Of a stretch of 64,000 bases of DNA, positions 18,714-27,179 are shown piece after piece. Origin of the DNA: Prolixibacteraceae bacterium (lineage in GTDB: Bacteria > Bacteroidota > Bacteroidia > Bacteroidales > Prolixibacteraceae); the NCBI GenBank assembly GCA_019856515.1, contig CP082230.1, forward strand, positions 2,480,001 through 2,544,000. The letters run 5' to 3'. The translations under genes were made by a program, and so were the position numbers. Within the stretch, counting starts at the first letter, position 1; every line of letters starts with the position of its first letter. The notes beneath the pieces are model-generated. The model saw only the letters and a program-made list of their open reading frames with translations, did not search any database and was not told the origin of the DNA.

Positions 18714-20936
18714 ATGATATACTATAATCGCAAGATCAATAATGCGTCATTAATTATAGTTAGATGCTTATATGTCAATAACATCAAAAAATCAAATAGC
18801 TGTTCTATTGATGAGAAAGATTTTGATCAGATTATTACAGGAGAAGAGTGTGATATTGTATGTAAAGCTGGAGATGTTATAGGATACACTGGACAATATC
18901 AATTTAAAGGACATGAGAATCATCGCACGTGTCATATTGAAGTATTTACCGAAGAAGACCCTACTGAATTTTTAAAGGGGGTATGTGGGGATAAAGATGA
19001 TGTCAAGAACAGCAAGAAATATATTAAAATAAAAGAAGGTGTTGAACTAAAGAAAGGTATTCCTTGTGTCCTGAAAAAAGATGATGAGGTTACTGTTCAT
19101 GAATTTAGCAATATAGATTCAGAGCAATATTGTCAAATATCTCTACATAAACAAGTGCGTGATGTAAATCGGAGTGACTTAACTTATCAAGAAAATGTTT
19201 ATAAACCTAAAGATTTACAAGCATTAAATAAGATCTTTAGCGCAACATTGAAAGTAGATTCGACACTTAATTTGGTAAAGAAGCTCCCGAAACAAGAGGG
19301 AAAGAAGCGTCGGCGTGTCTCTTTTACGTTTGGAAGTGATAGTACAAAGTATTGGGTGAAAAAGACAGATATTGCTTTAACATCAAAGCCAAGCGATAAA
19401 TATATATTACAGGATAATTTCAATGTTTTTGCCCATACTAATAAACCAATAGAAGAGGTAAAGAATGATTGTTTAGGTCATGACTATTTCATAAAGGAAT
19501 CAGAGCTAAAAGATAGTATCCATTATATGGATGATGAGAAATGGTTCAAGATTGAAACAGGTACAGCGGTTCGAAATGAGCATAACCTACTTGTGTCTAA
19601 AAATATTGAAGGGTTTATTTCATCAAAAGACGCTAGTATTGAACGGATATCATCCTATGATTGGGAATCATTTGGTTTTAAAGTCTACAATGAAGAGCCC
19701 GATAAGTTTTTATATAATCAAGAAGCCAAACTGTTAGAAGAGCAGGATTGTCCGAAGTTTTTAAAAGACATTTGGAATTTAATAGATACCAATGGAGATA
19801 ATGATTTAAGTAGTCAAGAGCTGAGATATGCCCAGCGTAATGGGTATATTCAGGAGAAGTTATCAAAGATGGTTTGCTATCATCAAAGTGAATGGGGCGT
19901 GGATTATGGGAGTTTAGAGTCTGAAGTGAAGTCTTTTTTAGGGGATAAGGTCACCGAAGAAGATAAAGAGTCGATTCTAAGCAGTTTGAAGACCAAAGTA
20001 GAAGCTTTGGATTTTTGCTCATCGATTAAAATTCCCGTAGTCGAGTTAAAAGAATCTCCAGTTGTTTTATATTTAGATTCACTTAAAAAGAAACCATTTC
20101 GTTTGGGTGAGACGTCCAAGGATGAGGGTAGATATTCGATGTTTTGGCAAGATCTTATTTTTTTACGAAAGGAGTTTACCAGGAAACGAAGTCAAGTACC
20201 TTTAATTGATGTGAGTTGGCGTAAATTTAAGGATAATCGCTTTTATTATTTTCATCCTATAGCTTTTGTGGAGCAGATGAAAAGGTGTAGTTTATATGTC
20301 TGCTTTATCGATAGAATATATTTCTATGAAGTATATTCAACTAAATTTGAGAAAATAACAGACGATTTAAAAAAAAGTTTTGAGATCATATTTGAGGGAA
20401 TAGAAAAGTACGTAACCCAAAAAGGTCAACCTTTTACAAAAAAACAAATTGCATATATATTAGCAACAATCAAACATGAAACTAAAGTTTATAAACCCGT
20501 GGTCGAGTCTTATTGGTGTTCTGAGGAAGCGCGAAAAAAATATTATGAAGAAATGTATGACCCAGTTTTAGGTAAGAATGAATCAAGAAGAAGAGCTGCA
20601 TTGAAATATGGAAATACAGCAAAAGGTGATGGAGTTAGGTATGCAGGAAAAGGATATGTTCAGATTACATGGAAGAATAATTATAAAAAAGCCATGGATA
20701 AATTTGAGGTTAATTTTGTTGACAATCCAGAGTTAGCATTAGTTCCTAAAAACGCTATTGATATTACCCTATATGGTTTTGATATTGGCATGTTTACAGG
20801 GAAGTCTATTCACGATTACATTGGTGAAGTTCAATGTGATTATTTAAATGCACGGAGAGTAATAAATGGGCAAGATCAAGCAAAAAGAATTAAAGAATAT
20901 GCATGTAAATTTGAGAAATGTTTAATTGTAAAGTAA
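18714..20936 (+). CDS. PAAR-linked effector with GH19/lysozyme-like toxin domain
   Basis: 740 residues. The first ~50 residues look non-native. A fragment of an M23 C-terminal lobe follows (GDVIGYTGQYQF, HRTCHIEVF, about 57-82), then SH3-like segments, a canonical EF-hand loop DTNGDNDLSSQE (about residue 357), a SEW-containing helical region (YHQSEWGVDYG) and the junction motif HPIAFVEQM (about 515). The C-terminal ~170 residues form a GH19/lysozyme-like domain: IAYILATIKHETKVYKPVVE, with catalytic Glu in HET near 588, and YAGKGYVQITWKNNY. It should cleave peptidoglycan glycan strands in a rival's periplasm. The exported protein at 20956, 19 nt downstream, is the likely immunity factor. The in-frame stop at 18690 upstream of the ATG supports a truncated or rearranged 5' end. 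Confidence 0.75.
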   Translation: MIYYNRKINNASLIIVRCLYVNNIKKSNSCSIDEKDFDQIITGEECDIVCKAGDVIGYTGQYQFKGHENHRTCHIEVFTEEDPTEFLKGVCGDKDDVKNSKKYIKIKEGVELKKGIPCVLKKDDEVTVHEFSNIDSEQYCQISLHKQVRDVNRSDLTYQENVYKPKDLQALNKIFSATLKVDSTLNLVKKLPKQEGKKRRRVSFTFGSDSTKYWVKKTDIALTSKPSDKYILQDNFNVFAHTNKPIEEVKNDCLGHDYFIKESELKDSIHYMDDEKWFKIETGTAVRNEHNLLVSKNIEGFISSKDASIERISSYDWESFGFKVYNEEPDKFLYNQEAKLLEEQDCPKFLKDIWNLIDTNGDNDLSSQELRYAQRNGYIQEKLSKMVCYHQSEWGVDYGSLESEVKSFLGDKVTEEDKESILSSLKTKVEALDFCSSIKIPVVELKESPVVLYLDSLKKKPFRLGETSKDEGRYSMFWQDLIFLRKEFTRKRSQVPLIDVSWRKFKDNRFYYFHPIAFVEQMKRCSLYVCFIDRIYFYEVYSTKFEKITDDLKKSFEIIFEGIEKYVTQKGQPFTKKQIAYILATIKHETKVYKPVVESYWCSEEARKKYYEEMYDPVLGKNESRRRAALKYGNTAKGDGVRYAGKGYVQITWKNNYKKAMDKFEVNFVDNPELALVPKNAIDITLYGFDIGMFTGKSIHDYIGEVQCDYLNARRVINGQDQAKRIKEYACKFEKCLIVK

Positions 20937-20955
20937 ATGCAATAAATTAATTGGG

Positions 20956-21876
20956 ATGAGGTTAAAATATGTTTTTTGTACACTTTTGCTTTTGGTTAGT
21001 AGTTTTATAAAAGCACAATCAAATATTTATGATATTCATAAAGAAGGGGAAGATCTAGTCATTACAACAAATGGACGAGACATTATCTTAAGAAAAGTAC
21101 TCAATGGTAATGTCGGTGCAGAGTTCTTCTTGTCAGACAAAAAAAACTTCCATATTGTATATCATTATTATGGCTCATATACTAAATCTATGATTGTTTA
21201 TTCACTATATCTTGAAGAAAATGCCATAGGTGTAAAACATGTCTTGCATTTGAACTATGATGATCGAGAAGCTTTGCCATTTGGGTGGATTTATTATTGT
21301 ACAGATAAAATATCAGTGCAAGATTTTAATTATGATAGTTTGACATCAATAAAAAGTCAACAGTCTTACGATATATATGAGATAAAGGAATATTCTCGAA
21401 GTACATTAGTTTTTAGTGATAAAAATAAGGCGTATAGTAAGGCGGTGAAATCAAGAGATAAAATTTTATTGTCATTGCCTCTTTTTTTTCAAGATGGAAG
21501 CATTATTGGAAATAGTGAGTTTATTTATAATGCCCAAGAATGGCATGACCTAAATATGAATTTTTCAGTAGATAATTTTAATATTGATTATTTTAAATCA
21601 ACAATGACCGTCGATAAAAAAAATGTAGTCTCTCTAAATGATATCGCTTATTATTTGGGGAAGACAAAGAACTATTATATATCATATATGATTCTCGAAA
21701 ATATTCTTACTGTATACCCTAAGCGTATGGTTGCTTATATCAATTTAGGGGATGCTTATTGGGGATATAAAAAGAAGGAAAAAGCAAAAAAAGCTTACCA
21801 GCAGTATATTACCCTAATGACGAAGTCAGGGAAGACCTCACTTATTCCTAAGCGAGTTTATGAACGGGTTAAATAG
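20956..21876 (+). CDS. Exported TPR protein, candidate immunity
   Basis: 306 residues with a signal peptide (MRLKYVFCTLLLLVSSFIKAQ) for the periplasm. The middle is beta-rich and unrecognised. The last ~80 residues (NDIAYYLGKTKNYYISYMIL through YINLGDAYWGYKKKEKAKKAYQQYI) are tetratricopeptide-like. It follows the GH19-like effector by 19 nt. A periplasmic location and pairing with a peptidoglycan hydrolase fit an immunity protein that protects the producer from sister-cell attack. That role is inferred from position and export; no immunity family could be named. Confidence 0.65.
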   Translation: MRLKYVFCTLLLLVSSFIKAQSNIYDIHKEGEDLVITTNGRDIILRKVLNGNVGAEFFLSDKKNFHIVYHYYGSYTKSMIVYSLYLEENAIGVKHVLHLNYDDREALPFGWIYYCTDKISVQDFNYDSLTSIKSQQSYDIYEIKEYSRSTLVFSDKNKAYSKAVKSRDKILLSLPLFFQDGSIIGNSEFIYNAQEWHDLNMNFSVDNFNIDYFKSTMTVDKKNVVSLNDIAYYLGKTKNYYISYMILENILTVYPKRMVAYINLGDAYWGYKKKEKAKKAYQQYITLMTKSGKTSLIPKRVYERVK

Positions 21877-22265
21877 ATGTTCAATATCTTGAGCAAAACA
21901 ATAGAGTGTTGTATTTGTCGCTTGAATTCACGTATAAAAAAGATAAAATCACAAAGTTTAACAAGAATGCTCTTCATGGTGTTGTAATATATAGTGCTAC
22001 AGATAAATATGGACATCGAAAGTATATTAGAACAGAAAAAAAGGAACGAACTTAGATGAGGTAGAAAAATGTTCTGATAAGTGGTTTAAATTGAAAGGTA
22101 AAGAGGAATATGTAAGTGCAGGTGTTCTTGAATTAACCAAAAGTGTTCATCCAGATATCTTGCTAAATGAGGTCGTGAATGACGATATTGAAATTGCAGC
22201 AGGTTGGAATTGCTACATTTGACCGGAGATAAGGTTAAGTCCTTAGTAATCTATATTTTATATAT
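21877..22265 (+). pseudogene. Decayed 5' part of second effector
   Basis: Between 21877 and the ORF at 22266 the three frames hold protein-like pieces broken by stops and shifts. One frame gives LYLSLEFTYKKDKITKFN and HRKYIRTEKK. After about 22045, another gives GTNLDEVEKCSDKWFKLKG and KEEYVSAGVLELTKS (SH3-like). A further stop-broken segment near 22200-22260 leads into the next ORF. The pieces match the order of the SH3/M23 trafficking region seen upstream at 17782. I read this as the degraded N-terminal coding part of the gene that continues at 22266. Confidence 0.55.
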
Positions 22266-24362
22266 TTGCTTTATGGGTTTAAGAACCAACCGACTTATCG
22301 AGGTGTCCATTTGGAGGTTTTTTCAGATGATAGTGATATTGAGAAAATCTCTAATAAAGATTCAAAAGAAGAGTTCTTCTTTAAGAGAAAAGCGAGCAAT
22401 CTTGAATATGAAGTAGGCAAAGGTGGGATAATCTATCAAAAAGAATATTCCACCAATCTTGTTAAAGGCAAGAATGTGATGCTTTTACAGGTTAAGGGTG
22501 CTTATGCTCAAATTGGTTTTGAAAATATAACAATGATCCTTGAAGTCAAGGATTTGGATGTGACCGATAAGGTTGCGAAGATAAAAAGTGATAAACTTGA
22601 CAGCTGTATTACAGGTACTAATTATCAATTCTCAAAAACAGATATACTTAAGATCGTTGATGAGACGGATAAACAAGGGAATCATATGGACCAAGAACCT
22701 ACCCATCGAAAAGTGGTGTTAGATTTAAAAGAGGCGGGAAATAGATATTGGGTTAAATTAGATATAATTCCCAAAGAAGCGATTCATCCTTTAAGAAAAC
22801 TAGATAGTACCCATCCCCAGATTTTAAATGAATCAGCTGGATCATCCCAAAATCATGGTAATATAGAGTATAGGAATGTAAAAAAAAGTACATCTGAAAC
22901 AACCAATAGTGAAACAAACTATTCTGTATCTCCTTGTTGGTGCCAATTGCTTGAGACTCCAGAATGGTACTATACCAAAGAGCCTACACCAGAGTTTCTG
23001 AAAGGAGAAACTCTGAAGCAAGTACTGGATATTGAAACGATCCTTGAAAAAAGAACCACCCAAGATAAGCAGCATTGGTGTCATGTTTCAGGAATGACCT
23101 TTGAGGGGACAAAGAAGGTTGTTAAGAAAGGATGGGTTAAAAAGGATGATATAAAGGAGATAAATGCTGCAGATTGGGGCTCTGTAGGCTGGCAGGCGTT
23201 TAAAGAAACCGGGGATCAATACATCTATCAATTTGATGCAAATAATGGAGAAAGTGCGCCTTCGTTTATAGAGAAGATTTGGGACGAGATAGAGAAGTTG
23301 CCTGTTTATAGAACTAGTAAAGGCGGAGGAGTTAAAGAGGTTAAACAAGATCGTATTTTAAGTCAATTTGAGTTGCAAAATGCTCTTCGTTATGAGAAGA
23401 CCGTAAACACATTAAGTAAACTCATATGTTGTCATCCTAGTGAATGGGATCTCTTAAAATCGAAAGAGCCTTTCCATAAAGAGGTCAAAACCTTATATGA
23501 GAAAGCCATTGCATCAGAGAGTGACAGTACAAGAAAGCAGAAAATAGAGGATATACGAGATGAACGATGGGTTCAGATTGAGGAAAAACTCGCGAATCTA
23601 TGTTTTTGGGATAAGGTCAAAAGTGGTGCGGTTGCCAATACCAATAAGAATTTACCAGCAAGGTTCTTTCCTAAAGATTCGAAGGTTTGGCATTTTCATC
23701 CTATTGCTTTTGTGGAGCAGATGCAGAGGATTAATCCAAAGTTATCTTTCCCACTTAGAAAGATTCCATATAATCATCCTAATAATTTTAAAGATAATCG
23801 ATATAAAGCATATGATTATACCCTTCCATCTTCAATAGCAGCACCTTTTGGGGTAGTACGTGGTGGGAATAGAATTCATGCCGCATGTGATTTGTACGGG
23901 GATCCTGGGGATGATGTTCTTGCAGTTGCAGATGGTAAAGTAATTTCTGTTACAAAATACTATAATGACACATATCAGATAACCATCAGACATGATTTTG
24001 AAATAAAGAAGGGAGTTAAAATGATTGTAAGGTATGGTGAAGTACATAAAAATAATATAAAAGTTAAGGTGCCTGATAAAGTAACTAAAGGGCAAAAGAT
24101 TGCTGAAATTGGATTGCTTATTCCCAAAATAGAGCAGCCATCTGGAGATGCAAGAGGAATGTTGCATTTTGAAATGTATACGGGTGAATGCAAGGGAGAC
24201 AGTGTAAGTGGTTCTGCAGGTTATACAGAGATGTTATATTCAGAATCGGATGACCCTACTATGACTTGCAAATCTAAAAATAACAGCAACAGAAGATATA
24301 ATAGAAGAAAGGATCTTATCAATCCATTGTATTATCTGAATGAAATGATAAAAGACTTATGA
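22266..24362 (+). CDS. PAAR-type effector with C-terminal M23 peptidase, 5'-truncated
   Basis: 698 residues from the first ATG. The start falls inside an M23-like lobe (TYRGVHLEVFSDD), so the native 5' end is lost. SH3-like segments follow, then a helical region with SEW (CCHPSEWDLL) parallel to that in the 18714 effector, and the junction WHFHPIAFVEQM (about residues 476-487). The C-terminal ~190 residues are a LytM/M23 endopeptidase: IHAACD gives HxxxD, then AVADGKVISV, IVRYGEV, KGQKIAEIG and MLHFEMY. The usual HxH reads MLH, losing the first His, so activity may be reduced. Substrate would be peptidoglycan cross-links. The stop overlaps the start of the lipoprotein at 24359 by 4 nt. Confidence 0.75.
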   Translation: MLYGFKNQPTYRGVHLEVFSDDSDIEKISNKDSKEEFFFKRKASNLEYEVGKGGIIYQKEYSTNLVKGKNVMLLQVKGAYAQIGFENITMILEVKDLDVTDKVAKIKSDKLDSCITGTNYQFSKTDILKIVDETDKQGNHMDQEPTHRKVVLDLKEAGNRYWVKLDIIPKEAIHPLRKLDSTHPQILNESAGSSQNHGNIEYRNVKKSTSETTNSETNYSVSPCWCQLLETPEWYYTKEPTPEFLKGETLKQVLDIETILEKRTTQDKQHWCHVSGMTFEGTKKVVKKGWVKKDDIKEINAADWGSVGWQAFKETGDQYIYQFDANNGESAPSFIEKIWDEIEKLPVYRTSKGGGVKEVKQDRILSQFELQNALRYEKTVNTLSKLICCHPSEWDLLKSKEPFHKEVKTLYEKAIASESDSTRKQKIEDIRDERWVQIEEKLANLCFWDKVKSGAVANTNKNLPARFFPKDSKVWHFHPIAFVEQMQRINPKLSFPLRKIPYNHPNNFKDNRYKAYDYTLPSSIAAPFGVVRGGNRIHAACDLYGDPGDDVLAVADGKVISVTKYYNDTYQITIRHDFEIKKGVKMIVRYGEVHKNNIKVKVPDKVTKGQKIAEIGLLIPKIEQPSGDARGMLHFEMYTGECKGDSVSGSAGYTEMLYSESDDPTMTCKSKNNSNRRYNRRKDLINPLYYLNEMIKDL

Positions 24363-25297
24363 AAAAGATAAAAAAGACAAGAATACTGGTTGTTATTTCC
24401 TCGTTACTACTATTGAGTTGTATTAATGAAAAAAAGCAGTCATCAACTTCTGACGGTAAAGTTGATGATGTAAAGGCTATAGTGCTTCAGAATTGCGAAG
24501 ACACCACTTTAGAAGGCTCAAAGAAGCAGAAAGAAATTGTTTTAGAGAATGATGAAAAAGAAGGGTTATCTATTCATGATACGACAATGTCTATGGATAA
24601 ACCTTTGGTTATCGAAGGGAAATGTGCTAGTTTTTTGTATCCTAGGGTGGCTGAATACTTAATAAATGATTCTAATAAAGTATTATTTACGAAGAGCTAT
24701 AACCTTAATGAACCTGTTCGAATTGAGAAGAGATTAAGCCGAGATTCTATCCAAGGCGTACCTTTTCAATGGTTGAGAATTATGAATCATCTTGATTCTA
24801 TTCCTGATTTTTATATAAGTAAGTTTAAACTCCCTAGACTTCCTATGGACATAGCTGATGATAATGATTATGAAGTTCTAGGAAGTTTTGCATCACATAT
24901 TGAGAAGATAGGTTGGAAGTATGGACAAGATTATAATTCGTTAAGCCTTTATGATGAGGAAACACTTTGGAGATACACTAACATTATGTTTCCAAAACGT
25001 TCAATGTCATTTTTAGGAGGAATCCAGTTTATTAATTATCTGTTTCCATTAGATAGTGCTAAGAGTGATATGTATTTTACGAAAGACGAGAAAGTCTGGT
25101 TTGCAGTGAGAACTCTATTTATTTATGAAAAAGATGTTCAATTTCTATATAAGGTAGTAGCAAAAAAGGATTGGGTACGTGTGGTGGTCGAAATGGATGC
25201 ATCTACAGATTTCTCAGAGATGTCACGCATTTTACGTTTAAAATCGCAAGATAGTGATAGTAAAAGAGCTTATGTTTTTAGGGAATTATATGAATGA
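24359..25297 (+). CDS. Lipoprotein, candidate M23 immunity protein
   Basis: 312 residues with lipobox LLLSC (Cys about residue 21), a low-complexity linker to about residue 80 and a globular C-terminal domain of unknown family (VEGKCASFLYPRVAEYL and WKYGQDYNSLSLYDEETLWRY are visible features). Its ATG overlaps the M23 effector's TGA (ATGA), implying translational coupling. A periplasm-facing lipoprotein beside a peptidoglycan endopeptidase is the expected arrangement for an immunity protein; that role is inferred. A fragment of its 3' end recurs in the mosaic pseudogene at 27343-27420. Confidence 0.65.
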   Translation: MKKIKKTRILVVISSLLLLSCINEKKQSSTSDGKVDDVKAIVLQNCEDTTLEGSKKQKEIVLENDEKEGLSIHDTTMSMDKPLVIEGKCASFLYPRVAEYLINDSNKVLFTKSYNLNEPVRIEKRLSRDSIQGVPFQWLRIMNHLDSIPDFYISKFKLPRLPMDIADDNDYEVLGSFASHIEKIGWKYGQDYNSLSLYDEETLWRYTNIMFPKRSMSFLGGIQFINYLFPLDSAKSDMYFTKDEKVWFAVRTLFIYEKDVQFLYKVVAKKDWVRVVVEMDASTDFSEMSRILRLKSQDSDSKRAYVFRELYE

Positions 25298-25511
25298 GAA
25301 CTGAAAAATAAGTCGTGAATCATTTTGCATTGAACTCATAAGCATGTGACACTGCTATATAATAAATTTTAAGAGTCATTATTGCAAATCTAGAAACAAT
25401 TTAATTTTCCATATATGCTTATTATGTGGTTATGTAATTACCATTTAATGGACCTTTTTGTATAGGAGAAGATAGATTTTATTTCTGATGATTTACTTGA
25501 TATTAGTACAC

Positions 25512-25676
25512 ACCAAACCCGTACCAAACCCATACTTAAAAAGCACCTAGTCTACCTTTAGTCTATACTTCGTTCGTCCTTTCTCCACCTCGAGGCTGCT
25601 CAGGTAGAGAAAGGGTAGACAAAAGGTAAACTCAATCTAGAGTAGGTGTTTTTTAAGTATGGGTTTGGTACTTATG
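25512..25676. repeat. 11-nt phased palindromic array B
   Basis: Fifteen 11-mers in one register, e.g. accaaacccgt/accaaacccat (25512, 25523) and acctagtctac/ctttagtctat (25545, 25556). The same DNA is an ungapped inverted repeat, 25521-25590 against 25602-25671, with an 11-nt loop. The outer 28 positions of the stem differ at one place only, and the inner part is more diverged. It lies immediately after the M23 effector/immunity pair. Confidence 0.8.
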
Positions 25677-25879
25677 AAAGTATAATGCGACTCACTAAAA
25701 GTCCCATTTTACCTGCTTTATTGAAATATATCAAGAAAGTTAAGTACAAAAAAGGCTATTTGGATGGATTAGATCGTGTTTTGTCTATTCTGATTGGTGT
25801 GTAAGGGATAGACCACGGATTTAAGGGATCAACACGGATCTTTTGTTTTATATGAAAGTGCCTTGGTAAATGGGGTGAT

Positions 25880-25946
25880 GAGGCGCGAACATCGCGCCTG
25901 TACGAGGTCATGGCGTTGCTTGGTAAAGACGCGATGTTCGCGCCTC
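25880..25946. repeat. GC-rich REP-like element, copy 1
   Basis: Perfect 16-bp inverted repeat (25880-25895 with 25931-25946) with a 35-nt middle. It is much richer in GC than its surroundings. The arms (gaggcgcgaacatcgc) resemble short palindromic repeats scattered in many bacterial genomes. Confidence 0.65.
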
Positions 25947-26081
25947 AAGTGGGTTAGAAGGTGGTCGTATTATAGTAGGTTGTGGTACGATGCCGAGCGG
26001 AGCTCAGCGTTCCCAGGGGTTGGGCTATCCCTCTTATGCCAATGTCTTGTCACACTGTGTACGATGGTTGATGGAAATGCG

Positions 26082-26147
26082 GAGGCGTGAACATCGTGCC
26101 TTATGAGGTCATGGTGTTGCTTGGTAAAGACGCGATGCTCGCGTCTC
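26082..26147. repeat. GC-rich REP-like element, copy 2
   Basis: A diverged copy of the element at 25880 in the same orientation: the arms 26082-26097 and 26132-26147 match with four mismatches, and the middle (aggtcatggtgttgcttggtaaaga type) is nearly identical. Confidence 0.6.
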
Positions 26148-26160
26148 AAATTATTGCCAA

Positions 26161-26388
26161 TTGTTAGATGGATTATTAGTGGAGGTACAAGATATCGGCC
26201 ACGGATTCCTTGTGATTACAGGAAGGTTGACCGATGATAAAGGGACTTATTATAGATTTCTAGAAGTCGGGACAAACCACCCCAAAACAGGTCATAATCC
26301 AATGAATCGGTTATATATTGATCCCACATATCTTTTAAAAAACGACAAATATACTGTAGTACAAATTAGAAAAAACATTAAGTTATGA
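26161..26388 (+). CDS. Orphan C-terminal fragment of an effector
   Basis: A 75-residue ORF with protein-like composition (FLVITGRLTDDKGTYYRFLE, VGTNHPKTGHNPMNRLYID) but no credible start region. The initiating codon is probably TTG within a remnant. Its TGA overlaps the ATG of the lipoprotein at 26385 by 4 nt, exactly as the M23 effector overlaps its immunity gene. I interpret it as the 3' end of a third effector whose 5' portion was lost to the repeats upstream. The toxin family is not recognisable. Confidence 0.45.
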   Translation: MLDGLLVEVQDIGHGFLVITGRLTDDKGTYYRFLEVGTNHPKTGHNPMNRLYIDPTYLLKNDKYTVVQIRKNIKL

Positions 26389-26999
26389 AAAAAAATAGTT
26401 TCTTCTTTATCTTAATCTTATACATATTTTGTTCTTGTAATGGCAATTCATCGCAGAATACGAATAAAAAAACAGCCCCCATTACAGAGGACAGTAAGCA
26501 TATTGATACTGCAAAAGGATTAAAGTCGCAAGAACAAAAGGGGGATGTTCAAAATCAAGTGACTATTCCAGATTCTACTGAAGGTAATAAGCTTACAGAA
26601 GATCTAATTAAGAATAAAACCTTTTATTATGTGGATGAAGATAAAGACGGAAAAGAAATCGTAGAAGATATGTGCGATTATGGACTAACTGGAATTCGGA
26701 TTACAAATGATTCATTTTATTCCTTTGGTATGGATGTTTGGTCTTTTAAGATCGACTCAATTGTGTTAAAACAAAATAGTTTGATACTTTATGAAAATAC
26801 TAAGATATACAGAGATAAAGAGTATATTGATACCAGTTACGGCTATAAAATATCACCAGTTTCTGAGAGAAAAGGGTATATAAACTGTATATTCCCTCAG
26901 GTTGAAAAAGTTTTTTTATTGGTTGATAGTGTTTATGCCAAGGATCTAATTGTAAAGGGTAAAGAGTGGACAAAAGAAGATTTTGGAGAAGGATTTTAA
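26385..26999 (+). CDS. Lipoprotein, candidate orphan immunity
   Basis: 204 residues with lipobox FCSC (MKKNSFFFILILYIFCSC), a disordered Gln/Lys/Thr-rich linker to about residue 75 and a beta-rich domain (FYYVDEDKDGKEIVEDMCDYG, then FSFGMDVWSFKIDS-like strands). It starts inside the stop of the preceding fragment. Position and lipoprotein export suggest an immunity gene that survived loss of its toxin, which is a common fate in T6SS islands. No family was recognised. Confidence 0.6.
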   Translation: MKKNSFFFILILYIFCSCNGNSSQNTNKKTAPITEDSKHIDTAKGLKSQEQKGDVQNQVTIPDSTEGNKLTEDLIKNKTFYYVDEDKDGKEIVEDMCDYGLTGIRITNDSFYSFGMDVWSFKIDSIVLKQNSLILYENTKIYRDKEYIDTSYGYKISPVSERKGYINCIFPQVEKVFLLVDSVYAKDLIVKGKEWTKEDFGEGF

Positions 27000-27079
27000 T
27001 TCACGTTTAAATAAGATCTTTGAGAATAACTACAAGCCTATTTAAATCTATGGCTATCGATTATAATTGGTAATAATAA

Positions 27080-27139
27080 AAGGTTGTCGGTTGATTGTTT
27101 TTATTGGTAATGCTGATATAAACCATTAGCCACAACCTT
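27080..27139 (+). terminator. Possible terminator after lipoprotein gene
   Basis: AAGGTTGT (27080-27087) pairs with ACAACCTT (27132-27139), with partly complementary sequence inside and CTTTATTG downstream. The long loop makes this weak. Confidence 0.35.
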
Positions 27140-27179
27140 CTTTATTGACAACAAAACGAAAATAATTATATTCTAGGCA

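Larger units (their letters stand above)
25677..26160. other. Non-coding repeat-rich spacer
   Basis: About 480 nt without a credible gene. It holds ggat iterons spaced 9-11 nt (25806-25839, three to four copies) and two copies of a GC-rich inverted-repeat element (25880-25946 and 26082-26147). A 75-codon ORF over these repeats (25863-26090) is not protein-like. Confidence 0.5.

Noticed and set aside
25863..26090. 75-codon ORF
   Set aside because: Reads through a GC-rich repeat element; Arg/Cys/Trp-rich nonsense.
17271..27000. Complete T6SS locus
   Set aside because: No TssB/C, Hcp, VgrG or ClpV in the window; only PAAR, effectors and immunity candidates.
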